In this document: one piece after another, positions 42,984-52,735 of the stretch
Position numbering within the stretch: the stretch's first letter is position 1
Layout: every line of letters begins with the position of its first letter
Notes under the pieces: generated by a model
Seen by the model: the letters and a program-made list of their open reading frames with translations, nothing else
The model's database searches: none
What the model was told of the DNA's origin: nothing
Assembly: GCA_000421085.1 (NCBI GenBank)
Contig: ATWE01000002.1
Coordinates: forward strand, 62,001 to 126,000
DNA: 64,000 nt
Direction: 5' to 3'
DNA from: Ensifer sp. USDA 6670
GTDB lineage: Bacteria; Pseudomonadota; Alphaproteobacteria; Rhizobiales; Rhizobiaceae
Program-made: the position numbers and the translations under genes

Positions 42984-44417
42984 ATGGCGGGCAAAGCTGA
43001 GCAGAAGCTTACCCTGTTTGCTCTGACTGGCATGGTCGTCGGTTCCATGGTCGGCGCAGGCATCTTCTCGCTCCCACGGACATTCGGCGTCGCAACGGGG
43101 CCGTTCGGCGCAATCATCGCCTGGTGCATTGCAGGGGGCGGCATGTACATGCTCGCGCGCGTCTTCCAGTCGCTGGCGGAACGCAAACCCGATCTTGACG
43201 CCGGCGTTTTCGCCTATGCCAAAGAAGGGTTTGGCGACTATCCGGGCTTCCTGTCCGCCTTCGGCTACTGGATCGGCAGTTGCATCGGCAACGTGTCCTA
43301 TTGGGTGCTGATCAAGTCCACGCTCGGAAATTTTTTTCCGGTCTTCGGCAACGGCAATACTGTCGTCGCGATCCTCGTCGCTTCGATCGGCATCTGGCTC
43401 TTCCATTTCATGATCTTGAGAGGGATTCAGCAGGCGGCCTTTGTCAACACCGTCGTGACTATCGCGAAGGTCATCCCGATCATTGCCTTCATCATCATCC
43501 TGTTCTTCTTCTTCAAGCTCGACCTGTTCCGGGCCAACTTCTGGGGTGGCGAGGGAATGCCGAACGCAACCCTCCTCCAACAGGTCCAGGCGACAATGCT
43601 GGCGACGGTCTTCGTTTTCATCGGCATCGAAGGCGCGAGCAACTATTCGCGCTATGCGCGGGCTCGCTCCGATATCGGAACGGCCACGATCATGGGCTTC
43701 ATCGGCGTCAGCGCGCTGATGGTGCTGGTCACGCTGCTGCCCTATGCGGCCCTGACGCGCCGCGAGATTGCCGCCATGAACCAGCCTTCGATGGCGGGAG
43801 TGCTTGCTGCCGTCGTCGGCCCCTGGGGTGCGGTTTTCATCAGCATCGGCGTGATCGTCTCGGTGCTTGGCGCCTATCTCGCCTGGTCGTTGGTGTGTGC
43901 GGAAGTGCTCTACGTGGCCGCGCGCACGGACGACATGCCCCGGCTTTTCGGCACCGAGAATCAAAACAAGGTGCCCGCCGCCGCGCTATGGCTCACCAAC
44001 ATCGTCGTTCAGCTGTTCGTCATCAGCACCTACTGGTCGCAGGACGCGTTTGCGCTGATGCTGAACTTGACGAGCGCGATGTCGCTGATCCCCTACATGT
44101 TCGTGGCCGCCTTCGGGTTCATGCTTGCTCAACGCGCCGAGACTTACGAGGTCCGGTCGCGTGAACGCACCCGCGACCTGATCATCGCAAGCATCGCCGC
44201 CGTCTACACATTTTTCATGATTGTCGCCGGCGGCATCAAGTTCGTCCTGCTGTCGGCTCTTCTGTATGCCCCTGGCACGATCCTCTATTTCTGGGCCAGG
44301 CGCGAGCGGGGCAAGCGGGTTTTCAACACATCCATCGACTGGCTGATTTTCGCGACTGCAGTCATCGGCTGCATCGCCGCGATCATCGGATTGTCCACCG
44401 GCTACCTGACGATCTGA
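42984..44417 (+). CDS. arcD: Arginine/ornithine antiporter-like APC transporter (ArcD-type), copy 2
   Basis: 477 residues, twelve-helix APC transporter: GMVVGSMVGAGIFSLPRTFG, WCIAGGGMYMLARVF, ARARSDIGTATIMGF, and WSLVCAEVLYVAARTDDMPRLFG. Probable arginine/ornithine exchanger serving the arginine deiminase 15 bases downstream. Paralogue of the protein at 41238 with most conservation in the core helices. Confidence 0.9.
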   Translation: MAGKAEQKLTLFALTGMVVGSMVGAGIFSLPRTFGVATGPFGAIIAWCIAGGGMYMLARVFQSLAERKPDLDAGVFAYAKEGFGDYPGFLSAFGYWIGSCIGNVSYWVLIKSTLGNFFPVFGNGNTVVAILVASIGIWLFHFMILRGIQQAAFVNTVVTIAKVIPIIAFIIILFFFFKLDLFRANFWGGEGMPNATLLQQVQATMLATVFVFIGIEGASNYSRYARARSDIGTATIMGFIGVSALMVLVTLLPYAALTRREIAAMNQPSMAGVLAAVVGPWGAVFISIGVIVSVLGAYLAWSLVCAEVLYVAARTDDMPRLFGTENQNKVPAAALWLTNIVVQLFVISTYWSQDAFALMLNLTSAMSLIPYMFVAAFGFMLAQRAETYEVRSRERTRDLIIASIAAVYTFFMIVAGGIKFVLLSALLYAPGTILYFWARRERGKRVFNTSIDWLIFATAVIGCIAAIIGLSTGYLTI

Positions 44418-44432
44418 AAAAGGAGATGCGCC

Positions 44433-45692
44433 ATGTCCTCTGAAAGCTCGACCCAGCACAGTTTCGGGGTACATTCCGAGGTCGGCCAGTTGCGCAAGGT
44501 CATGGTCTGCGCGCCGGGGCGTGCTCATCAACGGCTCACGCCGAGCAATTGCGACGCCCTCCTGTTTGACGACGTCCTCTGGGTAGACAACGCCCGGCGC
44601 GACCATTTCGACTTCATGACCAAGATGCGCGACCGCGGCGTCGAGGTCGTCGAGATGCACAACCTTCTGGCTCAGACAGTGGCAATTCCGGAAGCCAGGA
44701 AGTGGGTTCTCGACAATCAGGTCGTGCCGAACCAGGTCGGGCTTGAACTCGTAGACGAGATCCGCAGCTACCTCGAAGGGCTGCCCGACCGCGAGCTTGC
44801 CGAGACCCTGATAGGCGGGCTGTCGACCCATGAATTTCCCGAGACTCTAGGCGGCGAAATGTTGGAGCTGATCCGGGACGCTGCTGGGGTCGCAGAGTAT
44901 CTCCTGCCGCCGCTACCCAATACGCTCTATACGCGTGATACCACCTGCTGGATTTACGGCGGGGTGACGCTCAACCCGCTTTATTGGCCGGCGCGCCACG
45001 AGGAGACCATCCTCGCCACCGCCATCTACAAGTTCCACCCGGATTTCGCCGGCAAGGTCAATGTCTGGTGGGGCGACCCGACCATGGACTGGGGTCTCGC
45101 CACACTTGAGGGCGGCGACGTCATGCCGATCGGCAAAGGAAACGTGTTGATCGGCATGAGCGAGCGAACGTCACGGCAGGCAATCAGCCAGCTCGCCGCA
45201 ACCCTGTTCGAAAAAGGCGCTGCGCAGCGCGTGATCGTCGCCGCAATGCCAAAATTACGTGCCGCCATGCACCTGGACACTGTCTTCACCTTCGCCGACC
45301 GCGACTGCGTCCTTATCTACCCCGACATTGTCAACGAAATCGAGGCATTCTCCTACAGACCCGGTGAGAAGCAGGGCTCCCTCGAGCTCCACAAGGATCG
45401 TGGCTCGTTTGTCGAAACGGTGCGGGACGCCCTGGGCCTCAAGGAAATGCGCGTGGTCGAAACCGGCGGAAACGCCTATATGCGCGAACGCACGCAATGG
45501 GATAGCGGCGCAAATCTCGTCTGCCTCTCGCCCGGCGTGGTGCTGGCCTACGACCGGAACACCTACACCAATACGCTTCTACGCAAGGCGGGCGTTGAAG
45601 TGATCACCATCGCGGGCGCCGAACTCGGTCGTGGACGCGGCGGTGGCCATTGCATGACCTGCCCGATTATTCGTGATGCGGTGGACTATTGA
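44433..45692 (+). CDS. arcA: Arginine deiminase
   Basis: 419 residues, EC 3.5.3.6: hydrolyses arginine to citrulline and ammonia. Family landmarks: [19 protein letters not shown] at the N-terminus, [40 protein letters not shown] (catalytic Asp/His region), and the catalytic cysteine in [12 protein letters not shown] near residue 404. ATG 44433 has AAGGAG seven bases upstream. Directly downstream of an ArcD-like antiporter. The usual arcB (ornithine transcarbamylase) and arcC (carbamate kinase) are not next to it, so here the pathway can yield ammonia and citrulline but no local ATP-generating step. Confidence 0.96.
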   Translation: MSSESSTQHSFGVHSEVGQLRKVMVCAPGRAHQRLTPSNCDALLFDDVLWVDNARRDHFDFMTKMRDRGVEVVEMHNLLAQTVAIPEARKWVLDNQVVPNQVGLELVDEIRSYLEGLPDRELAETLIGGLSTHEFPETLGGEMLELIRDAAGVAEYLLPPLPNTLYTRDTTCWIYGGVTLNPLYWPARHEETILATAIYKFHPDFAGKVNVWWGDPTMDWGLATLEGGDVMPIGKGNVLIGMSERTSRQAISQLAATLFEKGAAQRVIVAAMPKLRAAMHLDTVFTFADRDCVLIYPDIVNEIEAFSYRPGEKQGSLELHKDRGSFVETVRDALGLKEMRVVETGGNAYMRERTQWDSGANLVCLSPGVVLAYDRNTYTNTLLRKAGVEVITIAGAELGRGRGGGHCMTCPIIRDAVDY

Positions 45693-45796
45693 CCAAGATC
45701 GGCGAACCTGGCCGGAGCGACTGTAGCTCTGCCTTAGTCGGCTGATCCAAGCCCGATCTTGCAGAGATTTGCCGCCCTAACCAAAGGAGAAATGCC

Positions 45797-46087
45797 ATGG
45801 CCCGAAGGACGATCCTCCCCCTTACGCTTGCGGCCGCGGCCGCGATTGCCGGTGGGTGCGCCACCGAACAGAACCAACGCGGCCTGGGCGGCGCTGTGAT
45901 AGGCGCCGGAACAGGCGCGGTGGCGGGGCAGTTGATTGGAGGGAACACAACGAGCACTGTCGCCGGTGCGGCTGGCGGAGCTCTGGTCGGGGCTGCGGTC
46001 GGAACCGCAACGACCCCGTCTTACAACCGTGGCAACTGCAGATACAGACAGCCGGACGGCACAATCATCATCGCAAGGTGCCGATAA
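45797..46087 (+). CDS. Glycine-zipper outer-membrane lipoprotein
   Basis: 96 residues. Signal peptide with lipobox (AAAAIAGGC, cysteine at about 21), then a glycine-zipper membrane segment (GLGGAVIGAGTGAVAGQLIGG … AGAAGGALVGAAVGTATTP). Similar to 17-kDa-antigen/OmpA-associated lipoproteins. ATG 45797 with AAAGGAGAAATG upstream. Function: probably envelope stabilisation or stress. Confidence 0.8.
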   Translation: MARRTILPLTLAAAAAIAGGCATEQNQRGLGGAVIGAGTGAVAGQLIGGNTTSTVAGAAGGALVGAAVGTATTPSYNRGNCRYRQPDGTIIIARCR

Positions 46088-46255
46088 AACCGGCCGCCTG
46101 GCGCTCGCCCCAATCTCATGCCCGGAAGGCGGTGAGTGCCCGCGCGGATCGTCACAGTTGGGCTTTCAGGGTGCGCTCCAGGTTGCCGGCAAGCGGAAAC
46201 TTGTGATCGACGTGAGGCATCGAGAACTTCGCAACTCAAGTAAATGGAGTTAGTC

Positions 46256-46750
46256 ATGTCCAGCCTGATTGCCATTATTTATCCCAGTGAAGACAAAGCC
46301 GAAGAAGTTCGAAAGCGCCTGATTGAGCTGCAGAAAGAATACTTGCTCACGTTGGGCGACGCCGTGATCGCGACAAAGACTGACGCGGGCAAGGTCAAGC
46401 TGAATCAGCTGATGAACCTAACTGCGGCTGGTGCCGCTTCAGGAAGCTTCTGGGGATTGCTCGTCGGTGTGCTGTTCCTCAACCCGCTGATCGGGGTGGC
46501 CGTAGGTGCGGCCTCCGGCGCCATCGGCGGCGCGCTGAGCGATGTAGGCATCAACGACGACTTCATGAAAGAACTTGCCAGCGGCCTTCAGCCCGGCAAT
46601 GCGGCGCTGTTCGTGCTGGTGAAGGAGATGACTGAGGACAAGGTTCTGAAGGATATATCGCCGTTTGGCGGCACCATTCTGAGAACATCTCTGGATGAAA
46701 GCAAGGAACAGCTACTGCGGGACGCCTTGCAAAGAGCGAGCGCAGCCTGA
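46256..46750 (+). CDS. DUF1269 membrane protein
   Basis: 164 residues; a central glycine-rich double helix (AASGSFWGLLVGVLFLNPLIGVAVGAASGAIGGALSD) flanked by soluble segments (EDKAEEVRKRLIELQKEYLLTLGDAVI … LASGLQPGNAALFVLVKEM). This is the DUF1269/general-stress YflT-like layout. Function unknown; often induced with acid and envelope stress genes. ATG 46256 follows TGGAGT. Confidence 0.83.
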   Translation: MSSLIAIIYPSEDKAEEVRKRLIELQKEYLLTLGDAVIATKTDAGKVKLNQLMNLTAAGAASGSFWGLLVGVLFLNPLIGVAVGAASGAIGGALSDVGINDDFMKELASGLQPGNAALFVLVKEMTEDKVLKDISPFGGTILRTSLDESKEQLLRDALQRASAA

Positions 46751-46805
46751 GACGCCGTCGGCGCTGGCGACAACCGAACCGAACGCGCAGATATTGGATG
46801 CTCAC

Positions 46806-47003
46806 ATGGCAGGATACGGCGAAAACCTCAACTTGATGAAAATGAAGCTAATCGGCTTCGGGAGTATCATTATCGGTTTCCTCGTTGCGGCGTCCGGCTA
46901 CCGATATGGCTCGTTTGGAATCGGATTGGCAGGAGTAGTCCTTCTGCTCATCGGCATAGCTTTCATCGTGGGCCACGTCCTTCGCCGAAATGAACGGCGA
47001 TAG
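46806..47003 (+). CDS. Small two-helix membrane protein
   Basis: 65 residues with two hydrophobic segments (IGFGSIIIGFLVAASG, FGIGLAGVVLLLIGIAFIVGHVL) and a basic C-terminus (RRNERR). No family recognised. Positioned between DUF1269 and the HdeD-like gene, probably in the same stress operon. ATG 46806; downstream ATG at 46836 is also possible. Confidence 0.6.
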   Translation: MAGYGENLNLMKMKLIGFGSIIIGFLVAASGYRYGSFGIGLAGVVLLLIGIAFIVGHVLRRNERR

Positions 47004-47166
47004 TGCGGTTTGCCGCGGGGCGCGCCGACTGCAGGCGCAAGGTCGGCACAGACGTCTGTTCCGCCCACGGGCCAATGCGTCTGCGCCGTTCGAGGTTCTT
47101 GCCGACAGTGCCGCCGCTGCTCGGAGCATCGTGGTGGCAACGAGCAGCCGGAGAGACGAGGAAGCC

Positions 47167-47805
47167 ATGGCACCTTACGACACCATGCCGGTCAATGGAG
47201 GTGGCGATCCGAATGCCCCCCCGCCTTCGGTCAGGGTGGTGCTTGGCGGCGTCATGCTTCTGGCGGGACTGGTCGTCCTGACGGATGTGGCGTTTGCATC
47301 AGTCGTTACTCCGGTCTTCGTCGGAACCGCTGCCATCTTGGTCGGCGTATTCGAAATCGCCTATGCCTTTTGGGCGAGACGATGGGGTGGCTTGTCATGG
47401 CAAACGCTGCTCGGATTTTTATATATCGCCCTCGGCTTGATGCTCACCGACTTCGCCGGCTCGAGCCTGATGGAGTTCCTCACGAACATTGTGGCCCGCT
47501 CTGTGCGCACACAAGAACTGTTACAAACCTACACAGTCGGCCTGCTGTTCATCCTCTCAGGCATCGTCAGAATCTTGCTCGGTATCAGCCACTGGCGTGA
47601 GGCAGGATGGCCCATGATGCTGTCGGGAGCCTTCGGCGCCGGCGCGGGACTTGTCGTCCTGTCCGAGTTCCCGAAGATGGGTCTTTGGCTCCTTGCGCTC
47701 TTGCTGGGGATCGATTTCCTGGCCCATGGCGTGGCTTGGCTGAGATCTGCATTTTTCCCCCGGCCGAACAAAGGTGGAAACAATCCGGCATCGCCAACCG
47801 CCTGA
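47167..47805 (+). CDS. hdeD: HdeD-family acid-resistance membrane protein
   Basis: 212 residues, six membrane helices. HdeD/DUF308 repeats: VVLGGVMLLAGLVVLTDVAFASVVTPVFVGTAAILVGVFEIAYAF, LGFLYIALGLMLT, LLFILSGIVRILLGISHWREAGWPMMLSGAFG. HdeD contributes to acid resistance at high cell density in enteric bacteria. ATG 47167 follows GACGAGGAAGCC. Context with arginine deiminase supports an acid-stress role here. Confidence 0.84.
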   Translation: MAPYDTMPVNGGGDPNAPPPSVRVVLGGVMLLAGLVVLTDVAFASVVTPVFVGTAAILVGVFEIAYAFWARRWGGLSWQTLLGFLYIALGLMLTDFAGSSLMEFLTNIVARSVRTQELLQTYTVGLLFILSGIVRILLGISHWREAGWPMMLSGAFGAGAGLVVLSEFPKMGLWLLALLLGIDFLAHGVAWLRSAFFPRPNKGGNNPASPTA

Positions 47806-47879
47806 CCGCCGGGACAGCGTCGGCGCTACCGTGATCGCCTGACCCACATTGAAGCGACGACCGACAACGACGACCCGCA

Positions 47880-48938
47880 TCATCCGCTGGGCGTCGAAGC
47901 GACCTGATCGGCTGCCATCTCAAGACCTAACAATTCCGAAAGCCACTTGCTGGACGGATGCTGGCTGCAGAAAGTCAGCAACGCGATCGTTATCGGCACG
48001 CCGATGAAGGCGCCGAATATCCCCCAGAGATAACCCCATAGGAAAACGGAAAATAGGACAACGACAGGGGACATTGACAGCGCGCTGCCTGAGGCCCGTG
48101 GCTCGATACAGCTGCTCACAACGAACTGAATGAGATTCAAGCCCGTAAAGACAATCAAGACGGACTCCACCGTGCCGAACTGGATCAGAGCAAAGAGCGT
48201 CGGGAACAGGGTGGCCACAAGCGGCCCGAGAAAGGGGATGTAGTTGAGAGCGAACGCAATGAAGCCCCATTCCTCGGCGAGAGACAGCCCGACAGCGCGG
48301 GTAAAAATCCAAACCAGAAGACCTGTGACGACACTCATCACCGTCCTGATCAACATGTAGCGGCGAATCTTCATTGCGGTTTGTCGGCTGCCATGAAGAA
48401 GCAACGCACTGGCCGTCCGGTTTCGCAACGCCTCGATCCTGCGTCGGAAAGCCTCCACCTCCATCAGCCCGAGCAGGACATAGACGAGCGCGATCAGCCA
48501 GAAACTGAAGGTGCTGTTAAGCCGGCCACTTACGGCCTGTACAGTATGCAGGACCCAGCCAACACCGAAGTTTTCCGACCAAAGCACGCCAACCGCTACG
48601 CCATGTTCCTCGAGCCAGAGGCGGACCTGATCGTAGAGCTGCTGAAAACGCGCAGCATCCGCGATGATCCACCGGCCGACGTGCCCAAATGCCCAGGCTA
48701 TGAGCCAGCCGAATGCGACGATGGCGAGCACGACCACGAGGAAGCTGATGATGAGCGCCAAGTAGCGAGGGAGCATAGCCTGCAAGCGGCACTGCGTCGG
48801 CCACACAAGCGCGATGATAAATAGTGCAAAAGCTACCGGGGCGAATATCGAACTTGCCATGGAGAGCATTGCGAGGAGGAGCAGGGTCGCGATCAGAATT
48901 TGGGTAATATGAATTATCTTGATGCTTGCGGCGGGCAT
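47880..48938 (-). CDS. AI-2E-family transporter (PerM-like)
   Basis: 352 residues, seven to eight membrane helices. Motifs FALFIIALVWPTQCRLQ, the LARLIS-like helix pair, and the C-terminal GFIAFALNYIPFLGPLVATLFPTLFALIQFGTVESVLIVF with conserved NYIP-x-x-GP, then VVLFSVFLWGYLWGIFGAFIGVPI. The AI-2E/PerM family includes autoinducer-2 and Na+/H+ exporters; substrate unknown. Convergent with the HdeD gene (74 bases). ATG 48938 follows GAGAGGT. Confidence 0.87.
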   Translation of the reverse strand: MPAASIKIIHITQILIATLLLLAMLSMASSIFAPVAFALFIIALVWPTQCRLQAMLPRYLALIISFLVVVLAIVAFGWLIAWAFGHVGRWIIADAARFQQLYDQVRLWLEEHGVAVGVLWSENFGVGWVLHTVQAVSGRLNSTFSFWLIALVYVLLGLMEVEAFRRRIEALRNRTASALLLHGSRQTAMKIRRYMLIRTVMSVVTGLLVWIFTRAVGLSLAEEWGFIAFALNYIPFLGPLVATLFPTLFALIQFGTVESVLIVFTGLNLIQFVVSSCIEPRASGSALSMSPVVVLFSVFLWGYLWGIFGAFIGVPITIALLTFCSQHPSSKWLSELLGLEMAADQVASTPSG

Positions 48939-49026
48939 TGCACCGACCTCTCAGACGATCTCGCCAGTTCATCAGTAGTAGCGACGACAGCAATCGTCGG
49001 GTGGTGGGACCATCAGGCAGTCGTGC

Positions 49027-50460
49027 TCACTGGGCGATTGTGTTTTTGTAGATCATGCCGTCCTTCATGATGATCTTGAAGTTGTTGGCAGGATCGGCCA
49101 CGAGGTCGATATTCTCCAGCGGATTGCCTTCGACGAGCAGGAGGTCCGCGAGAGCGCCTTCTTCGATCACGCCCAGCTTTCCGGGATAGGGATTGCGCCG
49201 GCCCGACAACGCCAGCAGTTCCGCATTGGTCCCGGTCGCCATGACGAGCGCCTCGGCAGGTGTGTACCAACGCACGAGCGATGCCAGAATTGCTCCCTGC
49301 TGCTTCGCCAGTGCACGGGAGAACAGGACATCCGTGCCCCACGCGGTCTTGATCTTGTACTTCTTTGCCAGTTCGTATGTCCTGCCGATGCCCGGCCAAA
49401 CCTCATCGGCCTTGGCGCGTTCGACTGAACCCTCGCGAAGGCCTGTCCTCATCAATTCGGGAAGCGGCTGCAAGCTTAGCCATATGTCCTTTTCGGCGAT
49501 CAGCTTTGCCGTGGCCTCATCCATGAGGAAGCCGTGTTCGATGCACTTCACACCAGCAGCGATAGCCTGCCGGACCGCATCCGAGGTGAAGGCGTGCGCG
49601 GCCACGTAGGTGCCCCAATTCTCGGCAATTTCCACAGCGGCCCGCAATTCCGGCTGGGTGAAGGTGGTGACGTCGAGCGGGCTGAAGGGTGAAGACACCC
49701 CGCCGCCCGCCGTCAGCTTGATCAGAACGGCCCCTTGCATGAACTGCTCGCGGACCCGCAAACGCACCTCGTCTGGGCTGTCCACGACCATGGCACCCCC
49801 GCTCGTCTCCATCGGGGTGAGCAGGCCGCCGGTCCTCCTTGGCAGATCGGTGAGTTGACGGAAATCACCATGCCCGCTGGTCACTGTGATCATGGCACCG
49901 GACGGATAGATGCGCGGTCCGGGGATGATGCCCTGGTCTATGGCGCGCTTGAGGCCGAACGCCGGCCCGCCCACGTCGCGGACGGTGGTGAAGCCGCGCA
50001 TCAGCGTATCCGTCGCCTCCTCGCCGGCCAGTATACTTGCGAAGCTGACGTCGCCCATTGCCTCTGCCGGGGTGGACGCAGCCAACATCGCATGCCAGTG
50101 CGCATCGATCAGGCCCGGCATCAGCGTTCGCCCGTCGCCGGCAATGCGCTCAGCGCCCTCGGCCTTGATGGGGCTTGTCGAAATCTCCGCGATCACATTG
50201 CCCTGGACCAGAACATTCGACGGGGCGGACAGAGCAGCACCTTTTCCGTCGAAGATGCGGATGTTCTCGAAAAGCACGTCTTCGGCGCTGGCGGTGGCGC
50301 AAAGACCGAGCAAGAGAGCCGCAGCAAGCATTTCTCTGCCAAAGCGAAGCAGAGTGAAAACGGGGCGCGCAAGAATGAACAACGCGGCCGGACCGGACGC
50401 TGCATGCACGGCAACCTCGTATTGCGCCAACTCCTGCGACCCAGAGGATTTGTGACACAT
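49027..50460 (-). CDS. Secreted amidohydrolase (imidazolonepropionase-like)
   Basis: 477 residues. The amidohydrolase metal motif HxH appears as DAHWHAML (about residue 118); others are LKLTAGGGVSSP (lysine/metal site region), HAFTSDAV, EHGFLMDE and WGTDVLF near the C-terminus. Members hydrolyse peptides or cyclic amides such as prolidase-like Xaa-Pro or imidazolone substrates. A signal-like stretch (LAAALLLGLCATASAED) lies at about 46-60; the start could instead be ATG 50331, giving 434 residues. Lone gene on its strand. Confidence 0.83.
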   Translation of the reverse strand: MCHKSSGSQELAQYEVAVHAASGPAALFILARPVFTLLRFGREMLAAALLLGLCATASAEDVLFENIRIFDGKGAALSAPSNVLVQGNVIAEISTSPIKAEGAERIAGDGRTLMPGLIDAHWHAMLAASTPAEAMGDVSFASILAGEEATDTLMRGFTTVRDVGGPAFGLKRAIDQGIIPGPRIYPSGAMITVTSGHGDFRQLTDLPRRTGGLLTPMETSGGAMVVDSPDEVRLRVREQFMQGAVLIKLTAGGGVSSPFSPLDVTTFTQPELRAAVEIAENWGTYVAAHAFTSDAVRQAIAAGVKCIEHGFLMDEATAKLIAEKDIWLSLQPLPELMRTGLREGSVERAKADEVWPGIGRTYELAKKYKIKTAWGTDVLFSRALAKQQGAILASLVRWYTPAEALVMATGTNAELLALSGRRNPYPGKLGVIEEGALADLLLVEGNPLENIDLVADPANNFKIIMKDGMIYKNTIAQ

Positions 50461-50718
50461 GGCGATTATCTCGCATCAGGAGGAGAGGTGGTCACACCGC
50501 AAGGACAAGTTGTAGCCTATACAGCATCGGCGTCAAGTCGCCGATCGTTGAGGAAGCGCAGTTTCCCTGCAGCTTGGTTGCGGACGTGGCTCGTCGGCGT
50601 GGCGTTAACGGCAACCGGCTTTCCGCTGGATACGAGCAGCCGGGCCGGACAGCTTGCCACCGGCCTGCTCCCAGGTTTTTCCCGACACGTCGGTCTCTTA
50701 TTCCGATCGGCAGTGAGC

Positions 50719-51498
50719 TCAAGCCTGATGATGCAGGACGCTGAGCCCGCCATCCACCGTCAGGCACGCCGCGTTCATGAAAGGGCACTCGTCCGAGATC
50801 ATGAAGACGGCGGCGCGGGCGATCTCTTCTGCCGTCGCGATGCGGCCGCCCGGGTGAAGCATCACGGTTGCCGCCTCGGCCGCCGCCGGGTCCGGGAAAC
50901 TGTTCCAGTAGTCGTAAGCCTTCTGGGTCAACACATAACCCGGTGCCAGCGCGTTCACGCGCACACCCTTCGAGGCATATTCGATGCCGAGCGCCTTCGT
51001 CATGCCGAGCAGCGCATGCTTTGCGACGGGATAGGGAAAGGTGTGCGGAATGATAGTGAAGGCATGCGTGGAAGCGATGTTGAGGATCGCCCCGCCGCCC
51101 TCTTCGATCAGGCCAGGCAGCACCGCCTTGCAGCAGTTCCAGGCGCCACGCAGGTTGATGTCGAAACAGCGCTGCCAATCGGCATCGCTCATCGCCAGCG
51201 GCTCCGAGAAGACGTTGACCCCGGCATTGTTGACGAGCGCATTGATCGGACCGATCGATGAAGCGGCCGCCGACACGACCGCCTCGATCGCATCAGCGTC
51301 CGTAATGTCGGCCTCGGCGAAGGCGAGCGACTGCCCCTGCCGCTGCAGGCGCTCCGCCTCCTTTTCGAGCAGGGGACCGTCGCGATCGACGAGGAAGAGT
51401 GCCGCCCCCTCCGACAGGAACACTTCGGCAATCGCAAGGCCGATGCCCTGCGCCGCACCGGTCACCAAGATCCGCTTGCCTTTAAGACGGTCACTCAT
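50719..51498 (-). CDS. Short-chain dehydrogenase/reductase (sugar dehydrogenase-like)
   Basis: 259 residues. Rossmann TGxxxGIG as GKRILVTGAAQGIGLAI, NNAGVN, catalytic Ser in ILNIASTHA, and YPVAKHA (catalytic Tyr-x-x-x-Lys). It probably oxidises a free aldose or sugar-derived alcohol, NAD(P)-dependent. The third gene of a minus-strand unit after the GntR regulator and the galactonate dehydratase-like enzyme, so the substrate is probably in a galactose/arabinose/fucose type pathway. ATG 51498 follows GGGAGGGCAGGG. Confidence 0.9.
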   Translation of the reverse strand: MSDRLKGKRILVTGAAQGIGLAIAEVFLSEGAALFLVDRDGPLLEKEAERLQRQGQSLAFAEADITDADAIEAVVSAAASSIGPINALVNNAGVNVFSEPLAMSDADWQRCFDINLRGAWNCCKAVLPGLIEEGGGAILNIASTHAFTIIPHTFPYPVAKHALLGMTKALGIEYASKGVRVNALAPGYVLTQKAYDYWNSFPDPAAAEAATVMLHPGGRIATAEEIARAAVFMISDECPFMNAACLTVDGGLSVLHHQA

Positions 51499-51529
51499 CC
51501 CTGCCCTCCCTTCGATCGGCGTATAGTTC

Positions 51530-52678
51530 TCACCACTCGGCAACACTGCCGTCAGGGTGACGCCAGACCGGATTGCGCCAGCGATGCCCCTCCTTCGCGC
51601 GTTCCATCACATAGGCCTCGTCGACCTCGATGCCGAGACCGGGTCCCTGCGGAATGGAAACGAAGCCGTCTTCGTAGGCGAAGACCTCCTTGTTGGAGAT
51701 GTAGTCGAGGATGTCGTTCGCCTCATTGTAGTGGATGCCGAGGCTCTGCTCCTGGATGAAGGCGTTATAGCTGACGGCGTCGACCTGCAGGCAGGCGGCA
51801 AGCGCAATCGGCCCGAGAGGGCAGTGCGGCGCCAGAGCCACGTCGTAGGCCTCGGCCATGGCGGCGATCTTGCGGCATTCGGTGATCCCGCCGGCATGGG
51901 AAAGATCCGGCTGGATGATGTCGACGAAGCCGTCGGAGAGAACCGATTTGAAGTCCCAGCGCGAATAGAGCCTTTCGCCGAGTGCGATCGGCGTCGAGCA
52001 ATGATTGGCGATTTCCCTCAGGGCTTCGCGGTTCTCCGAAAGGACGGGCTCCTCGATGAACATCAGCTTGAACTGCTCGAGTTCCTTGGCGAGAACCTTG
52101 GCCATCGGGCGATGGACCCGCCCGTGGAAATCGACGCCGATGCCGATATGAGGGCCGATCGCATCGCGGATCAGCCCTATCGTCTCGACCGCCTTGTCGA
52201 TCTTCTCATTGGTGTCGACGATCTGCATTTCCTCGCATCCGTTGAGCTTGATCGCCTTGAAGCCGCGGGCGACCACCTCACGCGCATTGTTCGCGACATC
52301 GCTCGGGCGGTCGCCGCCGATCCAGGAATAGACCTTGATCCTGTCACGGCACTGGCCGCCGAGCAGAGAGTGGACGGGCTGACCGAGCGCCTTACCCTTG
52401 ATGTCCCAAAGCGCCTGATCGATGCCGGCAAGGGCGCTCATATGGACGGCGCCGCCGCGATAGAACCCGCCGCGATAAAGGACATTCCAATGGTCCTCGA
52501 TCCGGAAGGGGTCCTTGCCCATGAGATAGTCCGAAAGCTCGTGAACGGCAGCTTCGACCGTCAGGGCGCGCCCCTCGACCACGGGCTCCCCCCACCCCAC
52601 GACACCCTCGTCGGTTTCGATCTTGAGAAACAGCCAGCGCGGCGGAACGATATAGGTCGTCAGCTTCGTGATTTTCAT
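51530..52678 (-). CDS. dgoD: Galactonate dehydratase-like enolase-superfamily enzyme
   Basis: 382 residues, mandelate-racemase/muconate-lactonising family. DgoD features: N-terminal [25 protein letters not shown]; Mg ligands in [10 protein letters not shown] (Asp), MFIEEPVL (Glu), ALGERLY (Glu); catalytic His in FHGR and in APHCPLGP. It would dehydrate D-galactonate or a closely related aldonate to the 2-keto-3-deoxy acid. ATG 52678 is preferred over one at 52687 (start of the domain). Separated from the SDR by 31 bases. Confidence 0.9.
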   Translation of the reverse strand: MKITKLTTYIVPPRWLFLKIETDEGVVGWGEPVVEGRALTVEAAVHELSDYLMGKDPFRIEDHWNVLYRGGFYRGGAVHMSALAGIDQALWDIKGKALGQPVHSLLGGQCRDRIKVYSWIGGDRPSDVANNAREVVARGFKAIKLNGCEEMQIVDTNEKIDKAVETIGLIRDAIGPHIGIGVDFHGRVHRPMAKVLAKELEQFKLMFIEEPVLSENREALREIANHCSTPIALGERLYSRWDFKSVLSDGFVDIIQPDLSHAGGITECRKIAAMAEAYDVALAPHCPLGPIALAACLQVDAVSYNAFIQEQSLGIHYNEANDILDYISNKEVFAYEDGFVSIPQGPGLGIEVDEAYVMERAKEGHRWRNPVWRHPDGSVAEW

Positions 52679-52735
52679 GAAATGCATCCAATCTGAGTAG
52701 GAATATGGCGAGCCGAACGGCGTCGATCTGGTCGG

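Noticed and set aside
51557-52696. 379-codon plus-strand frame opposite the galactonate dehydratase-like gene
   Set aside because: The minus-strand frame has all catalytic residues of the enolase superfamily; the plus-strand frame has none.
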